Assembly: GCA_944380395.1 (NCBI GenBank)
Contig: CALWHM010000001.1
Span: 1-38,089 of the forward strand
DNA from: an uncultured Clostridia bacterium
Lineage (GTDB): Bacteria; Bacillota; Clostridia; Christensenellales; UBA3700
Direction of reading: 5' to 3'
DNA: 38,089 nt
The stretch's first letter is position 1, and each line of letters starts with the position of its first letter. This document shows positions 16,280 through 24,565 of this stretch, piece by piece. The notes under the pieces are model-generated. The model saw only the letters and a program-made list of their open reading frames with translations, searched no databases and had not been told where the DNA came from. Both the position numbers and the translations under genes were made by a program.

Positions 16280-16482
16280 TTAAGCGGGTCGAAAAACGCG
16301 CTGCGATATTCTGCTCTGCTGGATAACCGCATAATATTTTGTGAAATGATAGTTGCTTTGCAACCCTCTGTTCCATTACATTGATATTGATAACAATAAA
16401 AATTATCGAATAAATCTGTTATACCCCGCCGCTTGACAGCGTTTTGATTGCGTGCCATATCGGTATAAAGCAATTTTTTCAC
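16249..16482 (-). CDS. doubtful small open reading frame (77 codons)
   Basis: Begins at GTG 16482 with GGAG four bases upstream and ends inside the 14-bp hairpin. The product has four Cys, is basic, and shows no signal peptide, membrane helix or family I recognise. It may be a fragment of a decayed gene or chance in AT-rich DNA. Confidence 0.2.
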   Translation of the reverse strand: MKKLLYTDMARNQNAVKRRGITDLFDNFYCYQYQCNGTEGCKATIISQNIMRLSSRAEYRSAFFDPLKLFAKGNFCE

Positions 16483-16773
16483 AGCACTCCAGCCTGCTCT
16501 ATTGTAAAATTATAGACATATATCACGTATTTATAAGTTTATACTTTATCAAAATGTATTCTTGTAACTATAATTTGTTAAAACGGCACTACTTTTTTGA
16601 AGAAAAAACATATTATTTAAACTAATATCTGTTGAACGGCAATCATCGCGCGACAAAGATTTTATCTGCGAAAAATTATGCATCTAAAATTCGCTTTTCA
16701 ACACGGATAAGGGGAAGTATTCTAAAAAAGTGAGTAATTTAGAATAATTATTTTGAAAATTTTGTCGAATTTA

Positions 16774-16802
16774 TTGCTTTTTACATCTTTATGATGTAAA
16801 AT
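16774..16802 (+). promoter_or_regulatory. promoter of the PadR-like gene
   Basis: TTGCTT (16774-16779), 17 bases, then TAAAAT (16797-16802). The ATG at 16809 follows after six bases. An AGAGG at 16803-16807 would lie upstream of the predicted transcription start. Confidence 0.6.
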
Positions 16803-16808
16803 AGAGGT

Positions 16809-18599
16809 ATGAGAGAAATGGATACTCCCGACAATTCCGCGGTAAATATCGATTTGATACGCGGTCATATGGATACGATAATTCTCCGTACGCTGAGCGA
16901 CGGGGATAAGTACGGCTATGAAATTTTGTCTGAGATATCCGATAAAAGCGAAGGTCTTTACTCTCTCAAACAACCTACCCTTTACAGCTGCTTGAAGCGT
17001 TTGGAAAAGCAAGGACTCGTGACTTCTTACAAGGGAGATCTCTCATACGGCGCACAGCGCGTTTATTACGCTTTGACCGATATGGGCAGGCAGTTTTTGG
17101 AAAACGATCAAATACAATGGGAGTTCAGCAGGACCATCATAAATAATTTGCTGTCCGATAAGGCATACGATCCGGAAAAGGCGCCCAAGCCGTTCGACGT
17201 ATCGTCATTCCGCCCTCTTACCCGCCGTCAGCGCGGCGACGCGAACTATTACGCAACCATCGATCCTGAAAAGCTTGCGCAGGAACAATTGCAGCAGGAG
17301 CCGCCCGTTCAAAACGACTCCCCTGCGGAAGAATTTCCCGAATATGACGCAACGCCCGTTTACAGCGAAGGCGATGTTGTCCCCGCGGACATCCCCGCGG
17401 CAGCTCCCGCTGTTCCGTACGAAGAAGAACATAATGTGGAAATAGTCGAAGACGGATATATTCCGCCCGTTACAGAACCTGCCGAAGAAACCGACGAGAA
17501 ACCGGTCGATTCAGACGCAAGCGCTGCAGACGCTTCTTCCGACGCTCAATCCTTTACCGAAGAGATGGTTGAAGAAGAAGTTTACGATATTCCCGCCGAC
17601 GGATATGCGGAAGAAGCGGAAGAATCGGATTTACCTGTTGAAGAGGAAGTTTCTCCCGTTCGGGAAGAACCTGCCGAAATGCAGGAAGATACAAACGAAG
17701 AATCCCCTGCTCCCGTGCAGCAGGAAAGCGAATATGTTGCTCCTGTTGAAGAAAATGCGGCTGAAGGGCAAGAATCCGCTCCCGCAGAGCAACCCGAATA
17801 CTCTGCCGAGCGCCCCGTTGAATACGATGTGTCCGCTTATGAGTATAACGAAGAGGCGGCGCGCTATGCCGCGGATATGCTTTACGGCGAACACAGCGAA
17901 CTTAGCGAGGAACCAGTCAGTGAAGAAACTTCCGTCCGCCCTGCGGCGCCCATTCGTCTGCCCGATTATAATGAAGTCAACTATATAGAAAGTTTGGGCA
18001 AACTGTACGATCGCAGCTCTGCGGAGGAGGAAGAAGAGGAAGAAAGCCGTCCAAACGAGCGCAGTTCTTCATATTCGGCTGATCCGCCCACATTGAATCA
18101 GGTACGCGAAAGTTTTTATATTCAGGGCTATAACTTAAAGCCTTATACAAAGACCACAAACGCGGGATATTACATAAACAAATATTTTTATTCCAACAGA
18201 CTGCTGCGCGACTGCACATTTATTATATTTGCAATATTCGTAGCGGAACTGCTCATATGCGCGATAGCCGGAGGAATAGCTTGGACTAGGTTCGGATTGG
18301 CGGCAGGCATATCCCTGCTTGCTCCGATATTTATGACTATAGTCTATCTCATCGACCCGAACAGGCGGAAAAAAGCCGACTATAATTTCAAAAGCGCGCT
18401 TATAAACTGCCTTGTATTTTGCATAGGTTATATGGCGCTGGTGTTTATTTTGGGATTCTTCGTGTTCGGAGTGAGAGCTGATATGGGCAGCACATGGATA
18501 AAACCCGTAGTCATCCCGTTGGTGTTTATGCTTGACGCCCCTATTGCGGTGCTTATATATACAAAGCTGTATTCTTCAAGAAAATATCATATAAATTGA
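16809..18599 (+). CDS. PadR-family DNA-binding domain fused to an acidic linker and four C-terminal membrane helices
   Basis: 596 residues in three parts. Residues about 15-110 form a PadR winged helix (MDTIILRTLSDGDKYGYEIL, then LKQPTLYSCLKRLEKQGLV and YYALTDMGRQFL). Residues about 155-440 are a very acidic Glu/Pro/Ala-rich linker, almost certainly disordered, with poly-Glu runs near 410. The last part has four hydrophobic helices at about 468-490, 497-515, 527-553 and 564-587. The DNA-binding part would thus sit on a long tether from the membrane. PadR proteins usually repress by binding DNA as dimers, but the target here is unknown. Start: 16809 places the ATG six bases after the -10 box; ATG 16818, ten bases after AGAGG, is the alternative. 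It stands alone between an empty region and a terminator. Confidence 0.85.
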   Translation: MREMDTPDNSAVNIDLIRGHMDTIILRTLSDGDKYGYEILSEISDKSEGLYSLKQPTLYSCLKRLEKQGLVTSYKGDLSYGAQRVYYALTDMGRQFLENDQIQWEFSRTIINNLLSDKAYDPEKAPKPFDVSSFRPLTRRQRGDANYYATIDPEKLAQEQLQQEPPVQNDSPAEEFPEYDATPVYSEGDVVPADIPAAAPAVPYEEEHNVEIVEDGYIPPVTEPAEETDEKPVDSDASAADASSDAQSFTEEMVEEEVYDIPADGYAEEAEESDLPVEEEVSPVREEPAEMQEDTNEESPAPVQQESEYVAPVEENAAEGQESAPAEQPEYSAERPVEYDVSAYEYNEEAARYAADMLYGEHSELSEEPVSEETSVRPAAPIRLPDYNEVNYIESLGKLYDRSSAEEEEEEESRPNERSSSYSADPPTLNQVRESFYIQGYNLKPYTKTTNAGYYINKYFYSNRLLRDCTFIIFAIFVAELLICAIAGGIAWTRFGLAAGISLLAPIFMTIVYLIDPNRRKKADYNFKSALINCLVFCIGYMALVFILGFFVFGVRADMGSTWIKPVVIPLVFMLDAPIAVLIYTKLYSSRKYHIN

Positions 18600-18607
18600 A
18601 TATAATA

Positions 18608-18632
18608 AAAAGCCGCCGTAAGGCGGTTTTTT
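18608..18632. terminator. terminator between the PadR-like gene and rnhA
   Basis: AAAAGCCGCC and GGCGGTTTTTT pair around a GTAA loop. A-rich and T-rich flanks allow it to work in both directions for the convergent genes ending at 18599 and 18662. Confidence 0.85.
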
Positions 18633-18661
18633 GTATTATACGAACGATTTTCGGGCAGTTA

Positions 18662-19108
18662 TTACTCGGATTTTTTATGCTTTGTGATTTCGGCGCGCGC
18701 GCCCTTATCGCAAGCGTTGTTATATTCGTTGTCCGCATGCCCTTTCACCTTTACAAAGCATACCGTATGCTTGTTCATAAGGCGGATAAGCTCCTGCCAA
18801 AGATCTATATTCTTCACTTCCTTTTTGCCTGCGGTGCGCCAGCCGTTGCTCATCCATTCGTTAAGCCAGCCATTTTCCACGGCATTGCATACATATGCCG
18901 AATCACTGTAAACAGCCACATTGCACTTATATTTTAAGGCTTTAAGCCCCATTATAACTGCCATCAGCTCCATTCGGTTATTGGTGGTAACCGCTTCATA
19001 GCCGCTTATCTGTTTTTGCGCGTCTTTGTGCATAAGTATCGCGCACCAACCGCCTACCCCGGGATTGCCCGAACAAGCGCCGTCCGTGTATATTATCACG
19101 TCTTTCAC
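18662..19108 (-). CDS. rnhA: ribonuclease HI
   Basis: 148-residue RNase HI that cleaves RNA in RNA-DNA hybrids. Active-site residues are visible: Asp in YTDGACSGNPG (near 9), Glu in NNRMELMA (near 47), Asp in VYSDSAYV (near 69) and Asp in the final GHADNEYNNACD segment. KVKGHADN carries the conserved His. The basic protrusion is present (NGWLNEWMSNGWRTAGKKEVKN is only partly basic). The start is GTG 19108, overlapping the proC stop by four bases, with AAGGAGC about ten bases upstream inside proC. Confidence 0.95.
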   Translation of the reverse strand: MKDVIIYTDGACSGNPGVGGWCAILMHKDAQKQISGYEAVTTNNRMELMAVIMGLKALKYKCNVAVYSDSAYVCNAVENGWLNEWMSNGWRTAGKKEVKNIDLWQELIRLMNKHTVCFVKVKGHADNEYNNACDKGARAEITKHKKSE

Positions 19109-19899
19109 GATTTGCCAAGCTCCTTACTTCTTGCAACGCAGCGCGCCATACCCTCGCGTACCACGCCGTCAAAGTCTTTTTCGTCAAAGCAATTGACCGC
19201 CTGTATAGTGGTGCCGCCCTTGGAGCAAACTTTATCTATAAGCGTATCAAGGTCGTCGCTGCTGCGCCTTACCATCTCCGCCGCGCCCTGCACTGTGGCA
19301 AGAGTAAGTTTTTCGGCGACAGCCTCGTCAAGACCTGCGTCCACGCCGCCGCGTATCATAGAGCGAATAAAGTAATACACATACGCCGGACCGCTTCCGC
19401 TCACGCCGGTAACCGCATCGAACAGACTTTCGGGCAAGCTGACGGTCTCCCCGGTGGTATCGAAAATACTCTTTGCAAAAGCGTTGCATTCCTCCCCCGC
19501 GTCATTTTGAGCGATAGCCGTTATTCCGCGCCCTATCGAGCAAGGAGTATTAGGCATTACGCGAATCACTTTGGCGCCGTCGGGAGCAGCGGAGCGAATC
19601 GTATCGACCGCAACGCCCGCCATTATGCTTATCAGGCAACGGCAAGCCCCCGCCTTTACTTTATCCGATATAGCTGGGAAAATTTGCGGTTTTACGGAAA
19701 GTATTACGTATTCGCAGTTTTTCAGAACTTCCGCGGCGTCAGCAACGATTTTCACGTTTCCGAAAGACGCATTCGGAGCTATATCCGACATAAGGATATC
19801 TTTTTCCGTCAAAAGACCGTGCGATAAAATGCCGGAGGCAATGGCTTTTCCCATATTGCCGGCACCGATGAAACCGAGTTTGTAAGAATAATTTGTCAT
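19105..19899 (-). CDS. proC: pyrroline-5-carboxylate reductase
   Basis: Last step of proline synthesis, NAD(P)H reduction of P5C. 264 residues from ATG 19899 (MTNYSYKLGFIGAGNMG). The Rossmann motif GFIGAGNMGKAI opens the protein, then IRVMPNTPC, and the C-terminal helical domain has TGVSGSGPAYVYYF and SKGGTTIQAV. The frame extends 18 codons further, but AGGTG five bases before 19899 and the family N-terminus favour the shorter form. It is translationally coupled to rnhA. The promoter overlaps that of tRNA-Trp on the other strand. Confidence 0.95.
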   Translation of the reverse strand: MTNYSYKLGFIGAGNMGKAIASGILSHGLLTEKDILMSDIAPNASFGNVKIVADAAEVLKNCEYVILSVKPQIFPAISDKVKAGACRCLISIMAGVAVDTIRSAAPDGAKVIRVMPNTPCSIGRGITAIAQNDAGEECNAFAKSIFDTTGETVSLPESLFDAVTGVSGSGPAYVYYFIRSMIRGGVDAGLDEAVAEKLTLATVQGAAEMVRRSSDDLDTLIDKVCSKGGTTIQAVNCFDEKDFDGVVREGMARCVARSKELGKS

Positions 19900-19936
19900 A
19901 TTACACCTGCTTTTACGCATTAACGCCGATTTTTTG

Positions 19937-19965
19937 TTGACATTATCGCGCAAACATTATATAAT
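19937..19965 (+). promoter_or_regulatory. consensus promoter of tRNA-Trp
   Basis: TTGACA (19937-19942), exactly 17 bases, then TATAAT (19960-19965), a perfect sigma-A promoter. The tRNA begins 12 bases after the -10 box. Confidence 0.9.
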
Positions 19966-19970
19966 TACAA
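19942..19970 (-). promoter_or_regulatory. proC-rnhA promoter, overlapping the tRNA-Trp promoter
   Basis: On the minus strand, TTGTAA (19970-19965), 17 bases, then GATAAT (19947-19942). It occupies nearly the same bases as the divergent tRNA promoter. A leader of about 36 bases with a ribosome binding site leads to ATG 19899. Confidence 0.5.
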
Positions 19971-19977
19971 TGCTCTT

Positions 19978-20052
19978 AGGGGAGTGGCTCAACGGTAGAG
20001 TAGTGGTCTCCAAAACCATTGGTTGCGTGTTCGAATCGCGTCTCCCCTGCCA
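19978..20052 (+). tRNA. tRNA-Trp (CCA)
   Basis: Complete cloverleaf: acceptor AGGGGAG (19978-19984) with CTCCCCT (20042-20048), anticodon loop at 20008-20014 with anticodon CCA at 20010-20012, T-loop TTCGAAT, discriminator G and encoded CCA at 20050-20052. Confidence 0.96.
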
Positions 20053-20085
20053 AACACGACTTGCGTTAGTAGGTCGTGTTTTTTA
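20052..20085 (+). terminator. terminator of tRNA-Trp
   Basis: AAACACGAC (20052-20060) pairs with GTCGTGTTT (20073-20081), followed by more T. It starts at the CCA end of the tRNA. Confidence 0.87.
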
Positions 20086-20163
20086 TTGGCGAGTTGATTT
20101 GTTACTTATATTTTATTGCAACAAGGCGGTAAAGTCAATTTTTTAACGGTGAAAAAGCAAAAT

Positions 20164-20183
20164 GGGAGAAGTTTCCTTCTCCC
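20164..20183 (-). terminator. terminator of the ferritin-like gene
   Basis: GGGAGAAG and CTTCTCCC form a perfect 8-bp stem. Read on the minus strand the loop is GAAA and the hairpin is followed by ATTTTGCTTTTT. It lies about 50 bases after the stop codon at 20235. Confidence 0.7.
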
Positions 20184-20234
20184 GAATTAAATAATGCGCG
20201 TATTATAGCGCAAATAATATTGATTGTGTTCGGC

Positions 20235-21512
20235 TTACTTGTTCGCCTTAAATCCGCTTGAAGAGGCGGCGCCTTTTACCCTGCCGACTTCGATATTGTC
20301 TTCTTGAATATCCGTGAGTTCGGGAACGGGATTTTTTCTTACTTCAAAGCGGTAATCCCTGCCGAAGTCGTCCACATGCTCGCGGATGACCTTATGCGAC
20401 GGGGCGCATTCGGGCTTGGGCATTATCTGCTTTTGATAGGTGAAGAACGCGGCGCCGGACGGAACGTCATCAAGCAGCGAATACTCCTCACCAATAGAAG
20501 TGAATTGCACGGTGTTTTTGAGAATTTCACGCACATATTCTATATTTTCGTGAAGTGAAAGAGGTTCGGGGAACGCTCCGTCCGGTATCACCTCGCAAGC
20601 TTCTTTCTTTTCAAACTTTTTGAGAAGTTCCGCCGTTTTGTGCAAATGCGACACTTCGATTACAAAGTTTTTCTCCCAAAGCGACTTAATATAGTCGTGC
20701 GTTTCCGTCATATAACATGACCAATACAGGTAACACTCCACATATTCGTGCCAGAGCGCCATTTCCAGCCAACTGCCGCAGGGATCCATAAGATCTTCAT
20801 ATTGCGTAACATGTTCTTCTTCCACAAGAGCTATCTCACGATAGAGCTTGCGTGAAAGGCTGTCTTTTGCAAGAGTGGTCACGTTCATATAATAATTCAT
20901 CGTCTGCTGTTCGGCGGCGGTGATTATCATAGTCGCAAGAGTGGTCATCTTATCGGCTTTCTTGGAATTTATCGGTCTGCGCACATTGTCCATAGGGTGC
21001 CTGTGGTGCGCCACGGTGGGGCGCCCCGGCATTATCTCCGTATACTTCCCCACTAAATTTTCCGCAAGTACGCCCTCACGCATTTCCAAAAGGTCGGCAT
21101 AGCGGTAAAGGTGATCGAAATCTTCCAAAAGCGCAAAGTCGAGCGCCTTTTTTACATAAAAGTCTTTTTCACGCTTGGCAAGTTCCGCGGTGAGGTCAAC
21201 GGCAAGCTGTTCGTACCCTATCGTGTGTTCAAGTTGACTTTCGTCCTCGGGTTTTAAGAGAGATATGTCTATCTGCTGATTTTTCTCCTGCATTCTTGTC
21301 GCCGCCATTTCCCTACGCAAATCTGTGTTGTTTGTGTGGCGCGCGGCTTGGTGGCAAAACCAATTTGCCTCAAATTCCGTGCCGTTCATCAATATAATGC
21401 GGGTTTTGGTGTAAGGGTCTACGGCGTTTTTGTCGTAGGGCTTGGGATAATTCTTTTCCCTGTCAGTGAAAAGCGCCTCTATTTTCGCGGGGCGTTCTTT
21501 GAATGGATCCAT
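20235..21512 (-). CDS. putative ferritin-like diiron-fold protein, function unknown
   Basis: 425-residue soluble protein, all-helical in its core (about 95-300). Helices carry E-x-x-H patterns typical of carboxylate-bridged diiron or ferritin-like folds: Glu231-x-x-His234 in VEEEHVTQYED and Glu286-x-x-His289 in IEVSHLHKTAELL. Further buried Glu lie in AAEQQTMNYY and WHEYVECY, and EDFDHLY near 130. The arrangement could be two successive ferritin-like bundles. The N-terminal 60 residues (MNGTEFEANWFCHQ) and the C-terminal 120 are not recognisable. The strong ribosome binding site AGGAGGAAG lies before ATG 21512. It stands alone between two terminators. Roles in oxygen or metal handling are only inferred from the fold. 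Confidence 0.6.
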   Translation of the reverse strand: MDPFKERPAKIEALFTDREKNYPKPYDKNAVDPYTKTRIILMNGTEFEANWFCHQAARHTNNTDLRREMAATRMQEKNQQIDISLLKPEDESQLEHTIGYEQLAVDLTAELAKREKDFYVKKALDFALLEDFDHLYRYADLLEMREGVLAENLVGKYTEIMPGRPTVAHHRHPMDNVRRPINSKKADKMTTLATMIITAAEQQTMNYYMNVTTLAKDSLSRKLYREIALVEEEHVTQYEDLMDPCGSWLEMALWHEYVECYLYWSCYMTETHDYIKSLWEKNFVIEVSHLHKTAELLKKFEKKEACEVIPDGAFPEPLSLHENIEYVREILKNTVQFTSIGEEYSLLDDVPSGAAFFTYQKQIMPKPECAPSHKVIREHVDDFGRDYRFEVRKNPVPELTDIQEDNIEVGRVKGAASSSGFKANK

Positions 21513-21627
21513 ATGCTTCCTCCTGATTTGATGTATGAAAAGTATTGCCCCGAAAAAAATTTATATACATTCCATTATATGCGACAGAAGGTTTCAGCGA
21601 CTTATGGTCGGTTTGAAAAATTTAAGC

Positions 21628-21653
21628 AAAAAAGAGGCGGCAACCGCCGCCTC
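21628..21653 (-). terminator. terminator of the alcohol dehydrogenase gene
   Basis: GAGGCGGC (21634-21641) pairs with GCCGCCTC (21646-21653). On the minus strand the stem is followed by six T. It lies 22 bases after the stop codon. Confidence 0.9.
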
Positions 21654-21674
21654 TCAATGTGAACAAAATTGCTC

Positions 21675-22886
21675 TTAAAAGTCGATTTCCTTGTCGTAGT
21701 AGACGGCAAGCAACAGCTTTTCCATATCTTCTTGGGAAGGCTGACGAGGGTTGGAACCGGTGCAGGCGTCGCCGATAGCGTTTGCGGCAACTTCGGGCAG
21801 CTTGGCAAGGAATTCCTTTTCGTCAATGATGGAAGTTTCGGCTTTCACGCCGCCTTCACCGTAGAATTTGATCGCCTGAGGGATATTCAGCTGATCGTTC
21901 ATATCGCGCAGCAGTTGAATGAGAGCTTTGACCAACTCTTCCGTGGTCTTGCCTTCAAGGTGCAGGAACTTAGCGATTTCCGCATACCTTTCGGCGGCTT
22001 CGGGAACTTTGGCGTTGTACGCGATTACCTTAGGCAGGTACATAGCGTTTGCGCAGCCGTGGATAATGTGCCCGCCGCTGAACGCCGCGCCAGTCTTGTG
22101 CGCCATAGAGTGCACGATACCGAGCAATGCATTGGAGAACGCCATACCGGCAAGGCACTGCGCGTCGTGCATTGTCTGACGAGCCTTCATATCTCCCTCA
22201 TAGGAATTTTTCAAATTCTCTGCTATAAGTTTGATAGCCCACAGTGCAAGGGGATCCGTATAGTTGCAGTGAAGCGTGGAAACATAAGCTTCTATTGCGT
22301 GGGTCATAGCGTCCATACCCGTGTGAGCGGTGAGCTTGGGAGGCATGGTCCTTGCAAGATCGGGGTCGACGATAGCAACGTCGGGAGTGATGTTGAAGTC
22401 TGCCAAAGGATACTTTATGCCCTTCTTGTAATCGGTGATGACGGAAAATGCGGTGACTTCCGTAGCGGTGCCCGAAGTGGAAGGAATGGCGCAGAATTTA
22501 GCCTTTGTGCGCAGCGTAGGGAAAGAGAACGGCTGAATAATGTCCTCAAAGCTGGTGTCCGGATACTCATAGAAAACCCACATAGCCTTAGCCGCGTCGA
22601 TAGGAGAACCGCCGCCCATAGCGACAATCCAATCGGGGTTGAATTCGCGCATTATTTCGGCGCCCTTCATAACGGTATCGACGGAAGGATCGGGTTCCAC
22701 ATTCTCAATGAGTTTGACATCCATACCGGCTTGATTGAGATAACCGACTGCCTTATCGACAAAACCGAATCTCTTCATACTGCCGCCGCCCAAAACGAGT
22801 ACGGCGCGTTCACCTTTCAGGTTAGCAAGTTCTGCCAGCGCGTTTTCTCCGTGATAGAGATCGCGGGGCAAAGTAAAACGTCCCAT
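21675..22886 (-). CDS. iron-containing alcohol dehydrogenase (butanol dehydrogenase type)
   Basis: 403-residue group III Fe-ADH. The nucleotide-binding GGGSPIDAAK is at residues 91-100, followed by IPSTSGTATEVT. The metal ligands are visible as Asp and His in GMDAMTHAIEAY, His in GIVHSMAHKTG and His in HIIHGCANAM. Such enzymes reduce aldehydes to alcohols with NAD(P)H in clostridial fermentation, and the real substrate cannot be read from sequence. It starts behind GGAGGTAAACT. It has its own promoter and terminator, so it is a single-gene unit. Confidence 0.93.
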   Translation of the reverse strand: MGRFTLPRDLYHGENALAELANLKGERAVLVLGGGSMKRFGFVDKAVGYLNQAGMDVKLIENVEPDPSVDTVMKGAEIMREFNPDWIVAMGGGSPIDAAKAMWVFYEYPDTSFEDIIQPFSFPTLRTKAKFCAIPSTSGTATEVTAFSVITDYKKGIKYPLADFNITPDVAIVDPDLARTMPPKLTAHTGMDAMTHAIEAYVSTLHCNYTDPLALWAIKLIAENLKNSYEGDMKARQTMHDAQCLAGMAFSNALLGIVHSMAHKTGAAFSGGHIIHGCANAMYLPKVIAYNAKVPEAAERYAEIAKFLHLEGKTTEELVKALIQLLRDMNDQLNIPQAIKFYGEGGVKAETSIIDEKEFLAKLPEVAANAIGDACTGSNPRQPSQEDMEKLLLAVYYDKEIDF

Positions 22887-22924
22887 AGTTTACCTCCGTG
22901 GTTTGTTATTATTTTATCAAACAT

Positions 22925-22953
22925 AATATACCACTTTTGAGGAAAAATTTCAA
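22925..22953 (-). promoter_or_regulatory. promoter of the alcohol dehydrogenase gene
   Basis: On the minus strand, TTGAAA (22953-22948), 17 bases, then TATATT (22930-22925) preceded by TGG. About 38 bases lie between the -10 box and the ATG. Confidence 0.7.
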
Positions 22954-23056
22954 TAGCAAAGGCAAAACTTTTTATTATTTTTACAATTAAAGGATTTTTT
23001 GAGCGCAAAGCCGCGCAAAATTTTGCCGCAAATGGGGCTTTATTACTTTCAGTAAT

Positions 23057-23086
23057 AAAAAAGCAGCCGCCCGGGCGACTGCTTTT
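23057..23086 (-). terminator. terminator of purB
   Basis: A nearly perfect palindrome around CGCCCGGGCG with AAAAAGCAG and CTGCTTTTT arms. It can act in both directions and lies 18 bases after the purB stop. Confidence 0.85.
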
Positions 23087-23103
23087 TATTGCAAGTTTTA
23101 TTA

Positions 23104-24534
23104 TCAAACGGATATATGAGAAGTGGCGCCCAGGCAGTCCTTGTTCTTTTCCAACATAGGTTTTACCTCATCGCGCAGATATTCCAAGGTTTGCTCCTTT
23201 GCCCTGCCGATAAAGTTTTCGGGGGCAAGCAAGCCGTCTATCCTGTCCTTTATCGCGGCAAAAGCGGGGTCGGCTTTTATACGCCCGATAAGGTCGTTGT
23301 CTCCGCCCTGTTCTTTGACCACGCGCGCCGCGTCCATAGAGTGTTCACGAATGAGTTCGTGCAGTTCCTGTCTGTCGCCGCCCGCCTTGACGCACTCCAT
23401 AAGTATGACTTCCGTGGACATAAAAGGAAGCTCCGCCATAATGTGCTTTCTGATCGTCTTTTCATACACCACAAGTCCGTCAGCCACGTTGAGATAAAGC
23501 TCCAAGATGGCGTCGAGCGAAAGGAAGGTCTGCGCCATTACCAGGCGGCGGTTTGCAGAGTCGTCCAAGGTGCGCTCCAACCATTGCGTGCCGGCGGTAA
23601 CGGCGGCGTTCACGGGCAGAGAGAGTGCGTAACGCGCAAGGGAGCAGATGCGCTCACTGCGCATAGGGTTGCGCTTGTATGCCATGGCGGAAGAGCCAAT
23701 TTGCGATTTTTCAAACGGCTCTTCTATCTCCTTCATATTTTGCAGAAGTCGGATATCGTTGCCGAATTTATAGGCGCTTTGAGCTATTTGAGAGAGCACG
23801 GAAAGGATATTGTAATCGTATTTGCGCGTATATGTCTGTCCCGACAGGGCGAATTTGGACTTGAAACCCATTTTTTCCACGACCATCTCGTCGAGTTTCT
23901 TGACCTTTTCGTGGTCGCCGTCAAACAATTGCAAAAAGCTTGCCTGTGTGCCCGTGGTACCCTTTGCGCCGCGAAGGCGGGTGTTTTCTATTACATAGTC
24001 GAGATTTTCAAGGTCAAGCATAAGATCTTGTATCCACAAGCCTGCCCTTTTGCCCACGGTTACAAGCTGCGCAGGCTGCAGGTGCGTAAAGCCCAAAGTG
24101 GGCAGTCCCGCATATTTTTCCGCGAACTTGGCAAGCGCGTTTATAACATTGATGACCTTTTTGCGCAGCATCACAAGTCCGTCGTGATAGATGATGGCGT
24201 CCGAGTTGTCTGTGACAAAGCAGCTTGTCGCGCCCAAGTGAATGATGGGCATAGCCGCCGGGCATTGCTGACCGTAAGCATACACGTAAGCCATAACGTC
24301 GTGACGCACTACTTTTTCACGCGCGCGGGCGACATCGAAATTAATGTCGTTAATATGCGCTTTCATCTGCGTTATCTGTTCGTCGGTTATGTTGAGTCCG
24401 AGTTCCTTTTCGCTCTCCGCGAGCGCCACCCAAAGTTTGCGCCAGAGCACCATTCGGTGTTCTTCGCTGAAATTTTCCAGCATAGGTTTGGTTGCGTAAC
24501 GCGTGGTAAGCGGATCAGTATAGGTCATTGCCAT
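23104..24534 (-). CDS. purB: adenylosuccinate lyase
   Basis: Fumarase/aspartase-superfamily enzyme of 476 residues acting twice in purine synthesis (SAICAR to AICAR, adenylosuccinate to AMP). The family signature SSAMAYKRNPMRSE lies near residues 280-293 with the flexible catalytic-Ser loop. GATSCFVTDNSD and THLQPAQ mark the other two conserved regions. Length and the MAYKRNP form of the signature resemble the longer lyase subgroup. Start: ATG 24534 lies six bases after GAGGTG; the GTG at 24543 is part of that binding site. It is not with other purine genes. Confidence 0.95.
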   Translation of the reverse strand: MAMTYTDPLTTRYATKPMLENFSEEHRMVLWRKLWVALAESEKELGLNITDEQITQMKAHINDINFDVARAREKVVRHDVMAYVYAYGQQCPAAMPIIHLGATSCFVTDNSDAIIYHDGLVMLRKKVINVINALAKFAEKYAGLPTLGFTHLQPAQLVTVGKRAGLWIQDLMLDLENLDYVIENTRLRGAKGTTGTQASFLQLFDGDHEKVKKLDEMVVEKMGFKSKFALSGQTYTRKYDYNILSVLSQIAQSAYKFGNDIRLLQNMKEIEEPFEKSQIGSSAMAYKRNPMRSERICSLARYALSLPVNAAVTAGTQWLERTLDDSANRRLVMAQTFLSLDAILELYLNVADGLVVYEKTIRKHIMAELPFMSTEVILMECVKAGGDRQELHELIREHSMDAARVVKEQGGDNDLIGRIKADPAFAAIKDRIDGLLAPENFIGRAKEQTLEYLRDEVKPMLEKNKDCLGATSHISV

Positions 24535-24565
24535 AAAGTTCACCTCGCAAAAATTCTTCTTATAT

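Larger units (their letters stand above)
15981..16773. other. long AT-rich intergenic region with little recognisable content
   Basis: Nearly 800 bases between the divergent recombinase and PadR-like genes. It holds a perfect 14-bp hairpin (16248-16279), one weak minus-strand frame (16249-16482), and no RNA gene or repeat that I can identify. It is clearly richer in A+T than the flanking genes. Confidence 0.6.

Noticed and set aside
16555-16590. A dif-like site near TTGTAACTATAATTTGTTAA in the gap beside the tyrosine recombinase
   Set aside because: Only loose similarity to Firmicute dif arms in an AT-rich region. The two half-sites are not convincing.
21669-22940. A 423-codon open frame on the plus strand opposite the alcohol dehydrogenase
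   Set aside because: Antisense shadow of a well-supported gene. There is no ribosome binding site and no recognisable domain.
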